Origin: Hyphomonas sp. CY54-11-8 | GTDB lineage: Bacteria; Pseudomonadota; Alphaproteobacteria; Caulobacterales; Hyphomonadaceae | Assembly: GCF_000682735.1 (NCBI RefSeq) | Contig: NZ_AWFD01000035.1 | Location: forward strand, 62,001 to 126,000 | Length of the DNA: 64,000 bases | Reading direction: 5' to 3' | In this document: positions 1-7,571 of the stretch, piece by piece | Layout of the letters: every line of letters begins with the position of its first letter | Position numbering within the stretch: position 1 is the first letter of the stretch | Notes under the pieces: model-generated | What the model was told of the DNA's origin: nothing | The model's input: only the letters and a program-made list of their open reading frames with translations | Databases searched by the model: none | Program-made: the position numbers and the translations under genes

Positions 1-309
1 CGGATCCACTTTCAGCGGGCCTTCAAGCTTGCCGCCATAGCCCCGCGAAAGGCTTGCCGTGCGCAGGCCGGCTTCGCTGGCCCTGCGGCGGATGGCTTCC
101 ACGACCGGGGTTTTGCCCACACCGCCAACCGTCAGATTGCCGACGCAGACAATCCGTACCGGGATGGATTCCGGTTTGGCGCGGGACAGCTTCCGGCGGA
201 TGCCGAAGGTGTAAAGCGCTGCGAGAGGCGTCAGCAGAAGACGGGTCAGCGGCGCAGCTTCGCGGGATCTCGGATCAAGGCCGGCCGACCAGAAGTGCGG
301 CGCCTTCAT
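1..309 (-). CDS. lpxK: tetraacyldisaccharide 4'-kinase LpxK, N-terminal part (runs off the left edge)
   Basis: LpxK phosphorylates the 4' position of the lipid A disaccharide at the inner membrane in the Raetz pathway. Only the first 103 residues are inside the window; the frame is still open at base 1. The residues visible include the P-loop GNLTVGGVGKTP (about 57-68), the LpxK form of Walker A, followed by SLSRGYGG, a motif typical of the family. The ATG overlaps the waaA stop by four bases (ATGA), so the gene is translationally coupled to waaA. This matches the usual alphaproteobacterial order of DUF374 acyltransferase, waaA, lpxK. Confidence 0.93.
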   Translation of the reverse strand, partial: MKAPHFWSAGLDPRSREAAPLTRLLLTPLAALYTFGIRRKLSRAKPESIPVRIVCVGNLTVGGVGKTPVVEAIRRRASEAGLRTASLSRGYGGKLEGPLKVDP

Positions 310-1568
310 TCCAGCAGCCCTTTTTCCGGGAGCAGCGGAAGAATGGCCCCCAGCGTCGCCTGCATGGGCGCGTCGGCCTCATATTCCAGAAGGTCGAGTG
401 AGGAACTGGATGGCGGTGCCATGGTCACCAACGCGCGTCCGATGGCCTTGGGAGTCTTGAGCAGGCGGATCAAACCGCGCTCCGACAGGTCTTCCATCAT
501 ATTGGCGAAGTTGAACACATCCGGACTGGAGACCACCGGCTTGCCGAGCCGGATCGGTTCCAGCGGATTGTGTCCGCCGACGTCCGGCGTGTGCCCACCG
601 CCGAGATAGACGGCATCGGCGAGCCGGAACCAGATACCCATCTCGCCCATCGTGTCGGCCAGCAGGACTCTTGTATTTGTATTGGGTGCTTCCCCGCGTG
701 AGCGCCGGGCGAAGGGAATGTTCCGGGCACGCAGGAGGTCTTCAATCAACGGGCCGCGTTCCGGATGGCGCGGGGCAATGATGAGGGCTGCGTCCGGCGC
801 AGCTTTCATCGCATCCAGGAACAGGGCTTCTTCGCCGTTATGCGTGGAGGCGGCGAGATAGCATTTGCGCAGGCCCTTGAAGGATTCCTGCATCCGGCGC
901 AGCTCAACATCATTGGCGGACGGCGGCGGCAGGGCAGATTTCAGATTGCCGGCACAGACGACAGGCTTCCCCATCAGGTTGGCCAGCCGCCGGGCGGTGT
1001 CCTCATCCGCCGCCAGCACGGCGTCGAACCGGCCGACAAGCGCCCGGAAGGTCTGGTGGAAGCGTTGCCAGCCCTGCGCGGACTTCTCGGTCATCCGTGC
1101 GTTGACCAGAGCGCGTTTTGCTCCGGCCTTTTCGGCTTCAAGGATCAGGTTGGGCCAGATCTCGCCTTCGCCGAAGATGCAGAGGCTGGGCTTCCAGTGC
1201 CGTATGAAACGCCGGGCAGCGGCCGGCGTATCGATTGGGGCCATTGTATAGACGGCGTTGTCGGGCAGCATCGGTCCCATCAGCTTGGCCGATGTCTGCG
1301 TCTGGCTGGTGAACAGCAGCATCAGGTCAGGCCGCTCGTCCAGAAGACGGTTTCCGAGTTCCAGCAGGAGGCGGCTCTCGCCGACGCTTGCCCCGTGCAG
1401 CCAGACCAGCACACCATTGTTGCGCAGCACGGGTAGGTGCCGCGCCATCCGCTCATTCCGGCGTGAGAAGTCTTCCTTGCCTTGTTTGACCCGCGCACTC
1501 AGCACAAAGCCCAGGAAAGGCGACAGCGCGCTGGTCAGAACGCGATACACGTGCAGCGCGAAGGTCAT
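306..1568 (-). CDS. waaA: 3-deoxy-D-manno-octulosonic acid (Kdo) transferase WaaA/KdtA
   Basis: This is a membrane-associated GT-B glycosyltransferase that moves Kdo from CMP-Kdo onto lipid IVA. The chosen start gives 420 residues, the normal family length. The N-terminus begins MTFALHVYRVLTSAL, a single membrane-anchoring helix. The conserved WLHGASVGE block ends in Glu64, which matches the catalytic base known in the family. A C-terminal GGGHTPDVGGHNPLEP motif fits the nucleotide-sugar site. A start 14 codons further upstream exists, but the chosen ATG overlaps the stop of the preceding acyltransferase gene (ATGA), as is common in coupled operons. It lies between that acyltransferase and lpxK in one leftward operon. 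Confidence 0.93.
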   Translation of the reverse strand: MTFALHVYRVLTSALSPFLGFVLSARVKQGKEDFSRRNERMARHLPVLRNNGVLVWLHGASVGESRLLLELGNRLLDERPDLMLLFTSQTQTSAKLMGPMLPDNAVYTMAPIDTPAAARRFIRHWKPSLCIFGEGEIWPNLILEAEKAGAKRALVNARMTEKSAQGWQRFHQTFRALVGRFDAVLAADEDTARRLANLMGKPVVCAGNLKSALPPPSANDVELRRMQESFKGLRKCYLAASTHNGEEALFLDAMKAAPDAALIIAPRHPERGPLIEDLLRARNIPFARRSRGEAPNTNTRVLLADTMGEMGIWFRLADAVYLGGGHTPDVGGHNPLEPIRLGKPVVSSPDVFNFANMMEDLSERGLIRLLKTPKAIGRALVTMAPPSSSSLDLLEYEADAPMQATLGAILPLLPEKGLLE

Positions 1569-2299
1569 CTGGAAGCGGGATCCGTTTCTGTTTCCGATAT
1601 GCGGCCGCACAGCATATCAGCCCGGCGGGTCACTTCATCAAGTCGAACCTGCAATTCGGCGCGCAGTGTTTCAGGGTCTGCAGAGCGGGGCGCTTCGACC
1701 GGCGCGCCCAGAATGATGGCGCCGCGGGAGAAAGGGAAGGGAATGATGAATCTGTCCCAGGTGTCCAGGCGCCAGCAGGGCTTCACGGACAGCGCGTAAG
1801 GCACGATTGGTGCCCCGGCCCGCTGCGCGATCATGATCGCACCGGGGCTGACGCGTTCGGCGGGGCCACGGGGCCCGTCCGGCGTAATGCATACGGCGCT
1901 GCCGCTTTTCAGCAGACGGGTGGCCTCTGCGATGGCCCGGGCACCGCCCTTGTCCTTGCGCTTTTTCTTGTTCGCCGCCGATCCGCGGATTGCGTGAAGG
2001 TCGAGATGATCGATCGCCCGGGCCACAGCTTCACCATCCGGCGACAACGAGATCAGCATTGCTGCGCGATTCACCCGGTCTTTCCAGCCGCGAATGAAGC
2101 GGATCCAGGCTGACGGCAGGATCATGATCCGGGAGTGCCAGGACGCGACCACGATGCCATCGTGGTCCCGCCATGCCTGACGGGCGGCAGGGTCCACTTC
2201 GACGGTCCAGCGGACTGTATGGGCCACCAGCGCCATCCATGCCCAGATCAGGCGGCCCAGGATGGCGGCGACGATGGAAGAGCGAAGCAGCGATTTCAT
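1565..2299 (-). CDS. lysophospholipid acyltransferase family protein (DUF374)
   Basis: The gene encodes 244 residues of the LPLAT/DUF374 family found beside waaA in many alphaproteobacteria. The N-terminus has a membrane-anchor segment (SSIVAAILGRLIWAWMALVA). An acceptor-site motif VVASWHSRIM corresponds to the HX4D-like block of this branch, followed by SLSPDGEAVARAI and the strongly conserved TPDGPRGPAERVSPG. The exact acyl acceptor is not established for the family; a lipid A or outer-membrane lipid role is inferred from the operon. The frame stays open upstream into the tRNA gene, so I place the start at the ATG of MKSLLRSS, outside the tRNA. Its stop overlaps the waaA start. Confidence 0.85.
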   Translation of the reverse strand: MKSLLRSSIVAAILGRLIWAWMALVAHTVRWTVEVDPAARQAWRDHDGIVVASWHSRIMILPSAWIRFIRGWKDRVNRAAMLISLSPDGEAVARAIDHLDLHAIRGSAANKKKRKDKGGARAIAEATRLLKSGSAVCITPDGPRGPAERVSPGAIMIAQRAGAPIVPYALSVKPCWRLDTWDRFIIPFPFSRGAIILGAPVEAPRSADPETLRAELQVRLDEVTRRADMLCGRISETETDPASR

Positions 2300-2382
2300 C
2301 GCGCGGCTTATAGCGCGCTTTGCGGAAGGGACCACGCATTGTGTCAGGTGGCCTTGCTCGACGGAGACGGGAGGAACGGAAA

Positions 2383-2457
2383 TGGTGGGCGATACAAGGT
2401 TCGAACTTGTGACCCCTGCCGTGTGAAGGCAGTGCTCTACCACTGAGCTAATCGCCC
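2383..2457 (-). tRNA. tRNA-Val (anticodon CAC)
   Basis: Read on the minus strand, the sequence folds as a cloverleaf. The acceptor is GGGCGAT paired with ATCGCCC, the D arm is GCTCAGTGGTAGAGC, the anticodon stem CTGCC/GGCAG encloses the loop TTCACAC (anticodon CAC), and the T loop is TTCGAAC. The CCA end is encoded. It lies upstream of, and in the same direction as, the DUF374 acyltransferase. Confidence 0.95.
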
Positions 2458-2752
2458 GTTCCGGAAGAGAGCGGGGTTAATCTGACTGAGTCGCGAGGTC
2501 AAGCGGGAAAGCTGAAGCGTGTGTATCAGCTTTCTGTCCCCCGATCAGGCTACATTCTCCTGCGAGTTGTGTGACACCCGAGTCATAGCTGCTATGCAAT
2601 GATATGCTGCAATGCATGGTTTGGGAGCGGGATTTTCGGCGGGGGATTGCGGCGAAATCAAGGCTGTCACCTATCTGCGGGACAGGCGTGGTATAAGGGA
2701 TTTACGCTTTTCTACAGGAACACCGTAAACATTGCCGTCATATTTCCACTAT

Positions 2753-2785
2753 ATGAACAAATGTTCATTCTGAACGTTTGTTCAT
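2753..2785. promoter_or_regulatory. 33-bp near-perfect inverted repeat, candidate operator
   Basis: Left arm ATGAACAAATGTTCA and right arm TGAACGTTTGTTCAT match as inverted repeats in 14 of 15 positions around a 3-base centre. Each arm also contains its own smaller palindrome (TGAACA-AA-TGTTCA and TGAAC-GTTT-GTTCA). A further GTTC/GAAC pair follows at 2781-2792. Nested TGAAC/GTTCA sites of this size are typical of TetR-family operators. No TetR-family gene lies nearby. The LexA pattern GTTC-N7-GTTC was looked for and not found. The binding protein is unknown. Confidence 0.45.
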
Positions 2786-2910
2786 CCTAGAACATTACGT
2801 TGGTTTCATTTGAAATAGGTCTTGAGATTGAACGCCAACATTGTCATTTTGCAGTCACACGAGACGGGCCGCGAACGGCTCGCAGAAATGTAGACCCTAA
2901 GAAGGACAGG

Positions 2911-2929
2911 CAGGGGCCCTTCGGCCCTG
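2911..2929 (+). other. GC-rich hairpin in the leader of the 2959 gene
   Basis: The sequence CAGGGGCC-CTTC-GGCCCTG can form a stem of about seven pairs with one bulged G, starting 48 bases upstream of the ATG at 2959. There is no T-run after it on either strand, so an intrinsic terminator is unlikely. It may be an RNA leader element, but that is only inference. Confidence 0.3.
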
Positions 2930-2958
2930 AAAAACAAAAGCGCCTGGAGAGAGAGAAA

Positions 2959-3201
2959 ATGAAAGACTGGTGTGACGAAGAAGGCGCAAAGCGCCTGCGT
3001 GAGAAAATTGCTGCCTATTGGGCCGAGCGTGGCTACGAAGTGGATGTCGACCTCATCGACGCCGGCTTTGTGCCTGCCATGCGCAGCGCCCGCACAGATG
3101 TGCGCAGCAACATGGTGAACGGCATGCCCCGCCGCCGGATCAATCCGGATGCGTCGGCCGCACGTCCGAGCTATCGCCCGCGCGCAGAAGCCACTGCCTA
3201 A
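2959..3201 (+). CDS. small hypothetical protein, 80 residues
   Basis: I do not recognise the family. The protein starts MKDWCDEEGAKRLREKIAAYW, an amphipathic charged helix. A conserved-looking stretch follows (VDVDLIDAGFVPAMRSARTDVRSNMVNGMPRR), then a basic, proline-rich tail. It has no signal peptide or membrane segment. The start has a purine-rich ribosome binding site (GGAGAGAG) just upstream; an in-frame upstream extension to 2800 runs through the leader hairpin and is unlikely. The gene ends tail to tail with gph, overlapping it by four bases. The compact basic composition and GMPRRRI segment would suit a protein or nucleic-acid binding role, but nothing in the sequence proves this. Confidence 0.7.
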   Translation: MKDWCDEEGAKRLREKIAAYWAERGYEVDVDLIDAGFVPAMRSARTDVRSNMVNGMPRRRINPDASAARPSYRPRAEATA

Positions 3202-3878
3202 CTGATCAGGCGCGAGAGCGCCGCCGGCAGTTGGGAATAGTGAGAGACGACGGCGTCCGCGCCAATCGCTTCCACTGTTTCGGCTTCATAGCCAAATGGC
3301 ACAAATACGAAGGGCAGTCCGGCATTCCGGGCTGCCCTTTCGTCTGTGCGGCTGTCACCCACCATGATTGCACGGGCAGGATTTCCGCCCGCGGCCTGAA
3401 CGGTCCGCACGATGTGGTCACCGTCCGGCTTTTTCGATGGAACGCTGTCGGCGCCGATAATGGCGGCAAAGCGGGGGCTGAGGCCCAGCGCCTCGAGTAA
3501 TTTGTCGGAAAGATCCTGCTTCTTGTTGGTGCAGACCGACAGGATCGCGCCATCGGCGGCGAGACCGTCCAGAATTTCCGGCGCCTGGTCAAACGGGCGG
3601 GAGCCGATCGCGATGTGGTCTGCATAGTACACAAGGAAGCGTGCGAAGAGGCCTTCGAGTTCGGCGTCGGAGGGCGTCAGGCCCTGATGTGCCATGCCCT
3701 TCTGGATCATCGCCTTGGCGCCATGGCCGATCATGCCAGCAACGGTTTGAAGGTCCACGGTTTCCAGTCCGGCATGGTCCAGAACGTGATTGAGCGCGTT
3801 CAGCAGATCCGGCGCAGTATCCACGAGCGTGCCGTCGAGATCGAACACCACGGTCCAGCCGTCCAGCCATCCTGTCAT
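3198..3878 (-). CDS. gph: phosphoglycolate phosphatase, HAD superfamily
   Basis: The 226-residue protein belongs to HAD subfamily IA and probably hydrolyses 2-phosphoglycolate, salvaging the product of DNA repair or oxygenase reactions. Motif I is FDLDGTLVDT, with the nucleophile Asp13 and acid/base Asp15. Motif II (SVCTNKK), the motif III lysine in SKKPDGDHI and motif IV MVGDSRTDERAA are all visible in order. The alpha-helical cap lies between motifs I and II. An upstream extension to 4103 would run across the divergent glmU start and is rejected. gph and glmU diverge, with start codons 86 bp apart. Gph and related HAD phosphatases are hard to tell apart, so the substrate is less certain than the fold. 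Confidence 0.85.
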   Translation of the reverse strand: MTGWLDGWTVVFDLDGTLVDTAPDLLNALNHVLDHAGLETVDLQTVAGMIGHGAKAMIQKGMAHQGLTPSDAELEGLFARFLVYYADHIAIGSRPFDQAPEILDGLAADGAILSVCTNKKQDLSDKLLEALGLSPRFAAIIGADSVPSKKPDGDHIVRTVQAAGGNPARAIMVGDSRTDERAARNAGLPFVFVPFGYEAETVEAIGADAVVSHYSQLPAALSRLIS

Positions 3879-3963
3879 GCTTGCTCCAATTCCCGCTCGC
3901 CCCTCGCCTTGAATCGGCCTTTGATCTAGGCGAATGGGCAGAAGAAAGCGAGAGGTCCCTGTC

Positions 3964-5334
3964 ATGAGCCAGACTGCCAGACCCCGCGCCGCGGTAATCC
4001 TCGCCGCCGGCAAGGGCACGCGGATGAAGTCGAGCCTGCCCAAGGTGATGCACCCGGTCGGCGGCCGCCCCATGGTGGACTGGTCTGTGGACCTGGCCCG
4101 CAAGGCCGGCTGTTCGGAAATCGTGGTCGTTGCCCATCCATCGCAGGGCCTGCTGATCGAGCATATCGCCAGCCTACCAGGAGATATCCCGGTCGCCTTT
4201 CAGGACCCGCCGATGGGTACGGGCCATGCAGTCCGATGCGCAGCCGATGCGCTTGGTGGATTTAAAGGTGACCTTGTCGTGCTTTACGGCGACTCCCCGC
4301 TGGTTCCGGCAGACGCCATCGAAGAACTGTTCAGTTCGCTGGAAGAGGGCGCCACGGTTGGCGTGCTCGGCTTCGACACGCGTGAGCCGGGGCTCTATGG
4401 CCGCCTGATCACATCTGGCCACGGCGAGCTGGAAGCGATCATCGAGGCGCGTGAAGCAACGCCTGAACAGCTTCTGGTCACACTCTGCAATTCCGGGGTC
4501 ATGGCGGCGGGCGCCGAGGACATGTTCCGGCTTCTGGAAAAAGTGACGAACGACAATGCCAAGGGCGAGTACTACCTGACCGACCTCGTCGGTCTGGCCC
4601 GGGCAGCAGGCAAGCGATGCCAGGCGGTCCGCTGCGATGAAGAGGATCTGATCGGCTGTGACTCCAAGGCGGATCTCGCCGAAGCCGAAGCCATCTTCCA
4701 GGCACGCCGCCGCAAGCAGGCGCTGGATGGAGGTGTAACCCTGATTGCGCCGGAAACCGTGTTCTTTTCCTATGACACGAAGGTGGAGCCGGATGTGGTG
4801 ATCGAACCGAATGTTGTGTTCGGCCCGGGGGTCACGGTCCGGTCCGGTGCGCAGATCCGGGCGTTCAGCCATCTCGAAGGCGCGGATGTCGGCCAGTTTG
4901 CATCGGTCGGCCCGTTTGCGCGGCTTCGCCCGGGTGCGGTGCTGGAACAGGCAGCGTTTGTGGGCAATTTCGTCGAGGTGAAGAATGTGCGCATGGCCGA
5001 AGGCGCCAAGGCGAGTCATCTGTCCTATCTGGGCGATGGCGAAGTCGGCGCCGGTACAAACATCGGAGCGGGCACGATCTTCTGTAATTATGATGGCTTC
5101 TTCAAATACCGCACGACCATCGGCGACGGCGCTTTCATCGGGTCGAACTCTGCGCTCGTGGCGCCTGTCAACATTGGCGACGGCGCCTATGTCGGCAGCG
5201 GCAGCGTGGTGACCAAGGATGTCGAAGCCGGAGCGCTGGCCGTCGCGCGTGGCAAGCAGGTGGAACGCAAGGGCTGGGCAACGGCGTTCCGGGAAAAGAT
5301 GATGGCGAGGAAAGCCGAAAAGAAAAAGGGCTGA
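3964..5334 (+). CDS. glmU: bifunctional UDP-N-acetylglucosamine pyrophosphorylase / glucosamine-1-phosphate N-acetyltransferase
   Basis: GlmU makes UDP-GlcNAc for peptidoglycan and lipid A. The 456-residue protein has an N-terminal uridylyltransferase domain with LAAGKGTRMKSSLPKVMHP (about 15-33). A C-terminal left-handed beta-helix of hexapeptide repeats follows, containing GNFVEVKN, SYLGDGEVGAGTNIGAGT and NYDGFFKYRT, the acetyltransferase site. Length is normal. The start MSQTARPRAAVILAAGKG is preferred over one ten codons upstream because it has a GAGAGG ribosome binding site nine bases before it and matches the family N-terminus. rpiA begins two bases after the stop, so the two are cotranscribed. 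Confidence 0.97.
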   Translation: MSQTARPRAAVILAAGKGTRMKSSLPKVMHPVGGRPMVDWSVDLARKAGCSEIVVVAHPSQGLLIEHIASLPGDIPVAFQDPPMGTGHAVRCAADALGGFKGDLVVLYGDSPLVPADAIEELFSSLEEGATVGVLGFDTREPGLYGRLITSGHGELEAIIEAREATPEQLLVTLCNSGVMAAGAEDMFRLLEKVTNDNAKGEYYLTDLVGLARAAGKRCQAVRCDEEDLIGCDSKADLAEAEAIFQARRRKQALDGGVTLIAPETVFFSYDTKVEPDVVIEPNVVFGPGVTVRSGAQIRAFSHLEGADVGQFASVGPFARLRPGAVLEQAAFVGNFVEVKNVRMAEGAKASHLSYLGDGEVGAGTNIGAGTIFCNYDGFFKYRTTIGDGAFIGSNSALVAPVNIGDGAYVGSGSVVTKDVEAGALAVARGKQVERKGWATAFREKMMARKAEKKKG

Positions 5335-5336
5335 GG

Positions 5337-6035
5337 ATGGCAAATGAGCTGGAAAAGCAGAACGCGGCCGCCGCGGCGATGGAGTTCGTCGAAGACGGTA
5401 TGACCATCGGTCTCGGCACTGGCTCGACTGCGAAATACTTCGTCGAAATGCTGGCGGAAGAGATTGCCGACGGCCTCGTCGTCCGGTGCATTGAGACCAG
5501 CGAGCAGACGCGCCGCCAGGCGGAGAGCCTGGGTATCCCCCTTATCCCGTCCGAACAGATCGAGCGTATCCACCTAACCGTCGACGGGGCTGACGAGGTG
5601 GACGAGCATGGGTTCCTGATCAAGGGCGGCGGTGCGGCTCTCTTGCGCGAGAAGATTATCGCCAATGCCAGCGATCACATGGTTGTGATTGCCGACCCTT
5701 CCAAACAGGTCGAACGCCTCGGAAAATTCCCTCTGCCGGTGGAGGTAACCCCCTTCGGCTACACAATCACCGCCAAGAAGGTTTATGATGCGCTCTGCTC
5801 CAGCGGGATCGACCGTCCGCGCGTGGAATTACGGGCCCAACCGGGCGGCCGGCTGGTCGTGACGGATGGCGGAAACTACATCCTGGATTGCCATTGCCAG
5901 CGCATTCCGGATGCAGAATCCCTGGCTGCGCGCCTCTCCGGCGTGCCAGGTGTCGTCGAACACGGATTGTTTATCGGCATCGCCCGGACGGTGATTATCG
6001 GCAATGAAGCCGGGGCGACGGTGTTTGAATTCTGA
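5337..6035 (+). CDS. rpiA: ribose-5-phosphate isomerase A
   Basis: RpiA interconverts ribose 5-phosphate and ribulose 5-phosphate in the non-oxidative pentose phosphate pathway. The 232-residue protein shows the family motifs in order: GLGTGSTAKYFVEML (phosphate loop), TVDGADEVDEHG (catalytic Asp residues) and KGGGAALLREKI (catalytic Glu/Lys). It follows glmU by two bases with a GGCTGAGG ribosome binding site lying over the glmU stop. gor follows after about 56 bases on the same strand. Confidence 0.96.
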   Translation: MANELEKQNAAAAAMEFVEDGMTIGLGTGSTAKYFVEMLAEEIADGLVVRCIETSEQTRRQAESLGIPLIPSEQIERIHLTVDGADEVDEHGFLIKGGGAALLREKIIANASDHMVVIADPSKQVERLGKFPLPVEVTPFGYTITAKKVYDALCSSGIDRPRVELRAQPGGRLVVTDGGNYILDCHCQRIPDAESLAARLSGVPGVVEHGLFIGIARTVIIGNEAGATVFEF

Positions 6036-6091
6036 TACGGCGCGCCCATATGCGCCCGCAGACACGCACAAGATTTTCAAGGACATGACCC

Positions 6092-7498
6092 ATGGCTGAG
6101 CACGCTTACGACTTCGACCTGTTTGTGATCGGAGGCGGCTCCGGTGGGGTGCGCGCGGCGCGTATCGCAGCCATCGCCGGCGCGCGGGTCGGACTTGCAG
6201 AAGAATACCGGATGGGCGGTACCTGCGTGATCCGCGGCTGTGTGCCGAAGAAATTCATGGTCTATGCCAGCCAGTATGGGAAAGACATCGAGAAGTCTGC
6301 CGGCTATGGCTGGAGCGTTGGTGACGTCTCGTACGATCACGGAACATTCGCCGCCGCGATGCATGCCGAGGTCGATCGCCTGTCGGGCATCTATTTTCGC
6401 AACCTCAAAAATGCGGGCGTCGATATCTTCGAAGAACGTGCCGAGTTCGTGGATGCCCATACGGTTCGCCTGAAAAACAGTGGCAAGACGATCACCGCTG
6501 AGAAGATTCTGATCGCCGTCGGCGGCGCGCCCTGGCGCCCGTCCCGCGAAGAGCTGCCGGGCGTGGAACACACCATCACTTCGAATGAGGTGTTTCATCT
6601 GGAAGACCTGCCGAAGCATGTCGTGATCGCAGGCGGCGGTTACATCGCAGTTGAGTTCGCACACATTTTCGCCGGGCTCGGCGTGCCGACCTGCCTCGTC
6701 TATCGCGGCGAGGAGGTGCTGCGCGGCTTCGATGCCGATGTACGTACGGCGGTGCATGAAGGCCTGAAAGAAGCCGGCGTACGGGTTGTGACCGGCGCGG
6801 TGTTCGACAAGATCGAGAAGCGGGACGGTGCGGACCTTCCGCTTCACATTAAACTTTCGAGCGGCAGCCATATCGATGCCGATGTCGTGCTGATGGCCGT
6901 TGGCCGCCGCCCGAATACTGAAGGACTCGGCTGCGAAGCCGCCGGGATTGAGCTGGACGACAATGGCGCCGTCAAGGTGGACGAATGGTCCAAGACCAAT
7001 GTCGATAGCGTCTGGGCTGTTGGCGACGTCACCGACCGTGTGGCGCTGACGCCGGTTGCGATCCGTGAAGGCCACGCCTTTGCCGATACCGAGTTCGGCG
7101 GAAACCCCTGGCACTTCGATCATTCGGATATTGCGACGGCCGTCTTCTCCCAACCGGAAGTCGGCACGGTCGGCCTCAGCGAGGCCGATGCCCGCAAGGC
7201 CTATGGCGCGGATATCGATATCTACAAGACCAATTTCAAACCGATGAAGAACGCCCTCAATGGCGATGCCAGCCGTGTACTGATGAAGCTGGTCGTGCGT
7301 GCATCGGATGAAAAAGTGCTCGGCGTTCACATGGTGGGCGACGATGCGGCTGAAATCATCCAGGCTGTTGGCATCGCCATCAAGATGGGCGTCACCAAGC
7401 CGGACTTTGACCGCACCTGTGCCGTACACCCCTCCGTCTCGGAAGAGCTCGTAACCATGCGGACGAAATGGGTGCCGGAAGTGACGAGCAACGCCTGA
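6092..7498 (+). CDS. gor: glutathione-disulfide reductase
   Basis: This FAD-dependent enzyme reduces GSSG with NADPH in the cytoplasm. In its 468 residues an FAD-binding GGGSGGVRAA is followed by the redox pair in GGTCVIRGCVPKK (Cys45 and Cys50). An NADPH Rossmann motif GGGYIAVEFA comes next, then the second FAD segment SVWAVGDVTDRVALTPVA and the C-terminal dimer-interface HPSVSEELV with the active-site His. The VIRGCVPKK spacing separates it from dihydrolipoamide dehydrogenase and mercuric reductase. It may share the glmU-rpiA transcript. Confidence 0.93.
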   Translation: MAEHAYDFDLFVIGGGSGGVRAARIAAIAGARVGLAEEYRMGGTCVIRGCVPKKFMVYASQYGKDIEKSAGYGWSVGDVSYDHGTFAAAMHAEVDRLSGIYFRNLKNAGVDIFEERAEFVDAHTVRLKNSGKTITAEKILIAVGGAPWRPSREELPGVEHTITSNEVFHLEDLPKHVVIAGGGYIAVEFAHIFAGLGVPTCLVYRGEEVLRGFDADVRTAVHEGLKEAGVRVVTGAVFDKIEKRDGADLPLHIKLSSGSHIDADVVLMAVGRRPNTEGLGCEAAGIELDDNGAVKVDEWSKTNVDSVWAVGDVTDRVALTPVAIREGHAFADTEFGGNPWHFDHSDIATAVFSQPEVGTVGLSEADARKAYGADIDIYKTNFKPMKNALNGDASRVLMKLVVRASDEKVLGVHMVGDDAAEIIQAVGIAIKMGVTKPDFDRTCAVHPSVSEELVTMRTKWVPEVTSNA

Positions 7499-7513
7499 CG
7501 CGGTCGCGCGTCA
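7496..7513 (+). terminator. weak hairpin at the gor stop
   Basis: TGACGCG-GTCG-CGCGTCA forms a perfect 7-bp stem starting at the gor stop codon. The bases after it (TGTCATTGTTTC) are only moderately T-rich. It could end transcription of gor, which converges with the next gene. Confidence 0.35.
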
Positions 7514-7571
7514 TGTCATTGTTTCGCGCAAGTATCCGTTCGCCATCGAAGCCGATTGCTCCGAACGTGCT

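Larger units (their letters stand above)
2458..2958. other. 501-bp intergenic stretch without a convincing gene
   Basis: The stretch separates tRNA-Val (minus strand) from a small plus-strand gene. A short open frame at 2599-2790 lacks a plausible ribosome binding site and has unnatural composition, so it is not called. What stands out is a long inverted repeat at 2753-2785 and a GC-rich hairpin at 2911-2929, listed separately. The region probably holds the promoter and leader of the downstream small gene. Confidence 0.5.

Noticed and set aside
2599..2790. Possible 63-residue gene in the intergenic stretch after tRNA-Val
   Set aside because: It lacks a ribosome binding site, has a poor amino acid pattern and runs through the operator-like repeat.
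2753..2792. LexA-type SOS box
   Set aside because: The alphaproteobacterial pattern GTTC-N7-GTTC does not occur here; the GTTC/GAAC spacings differ.
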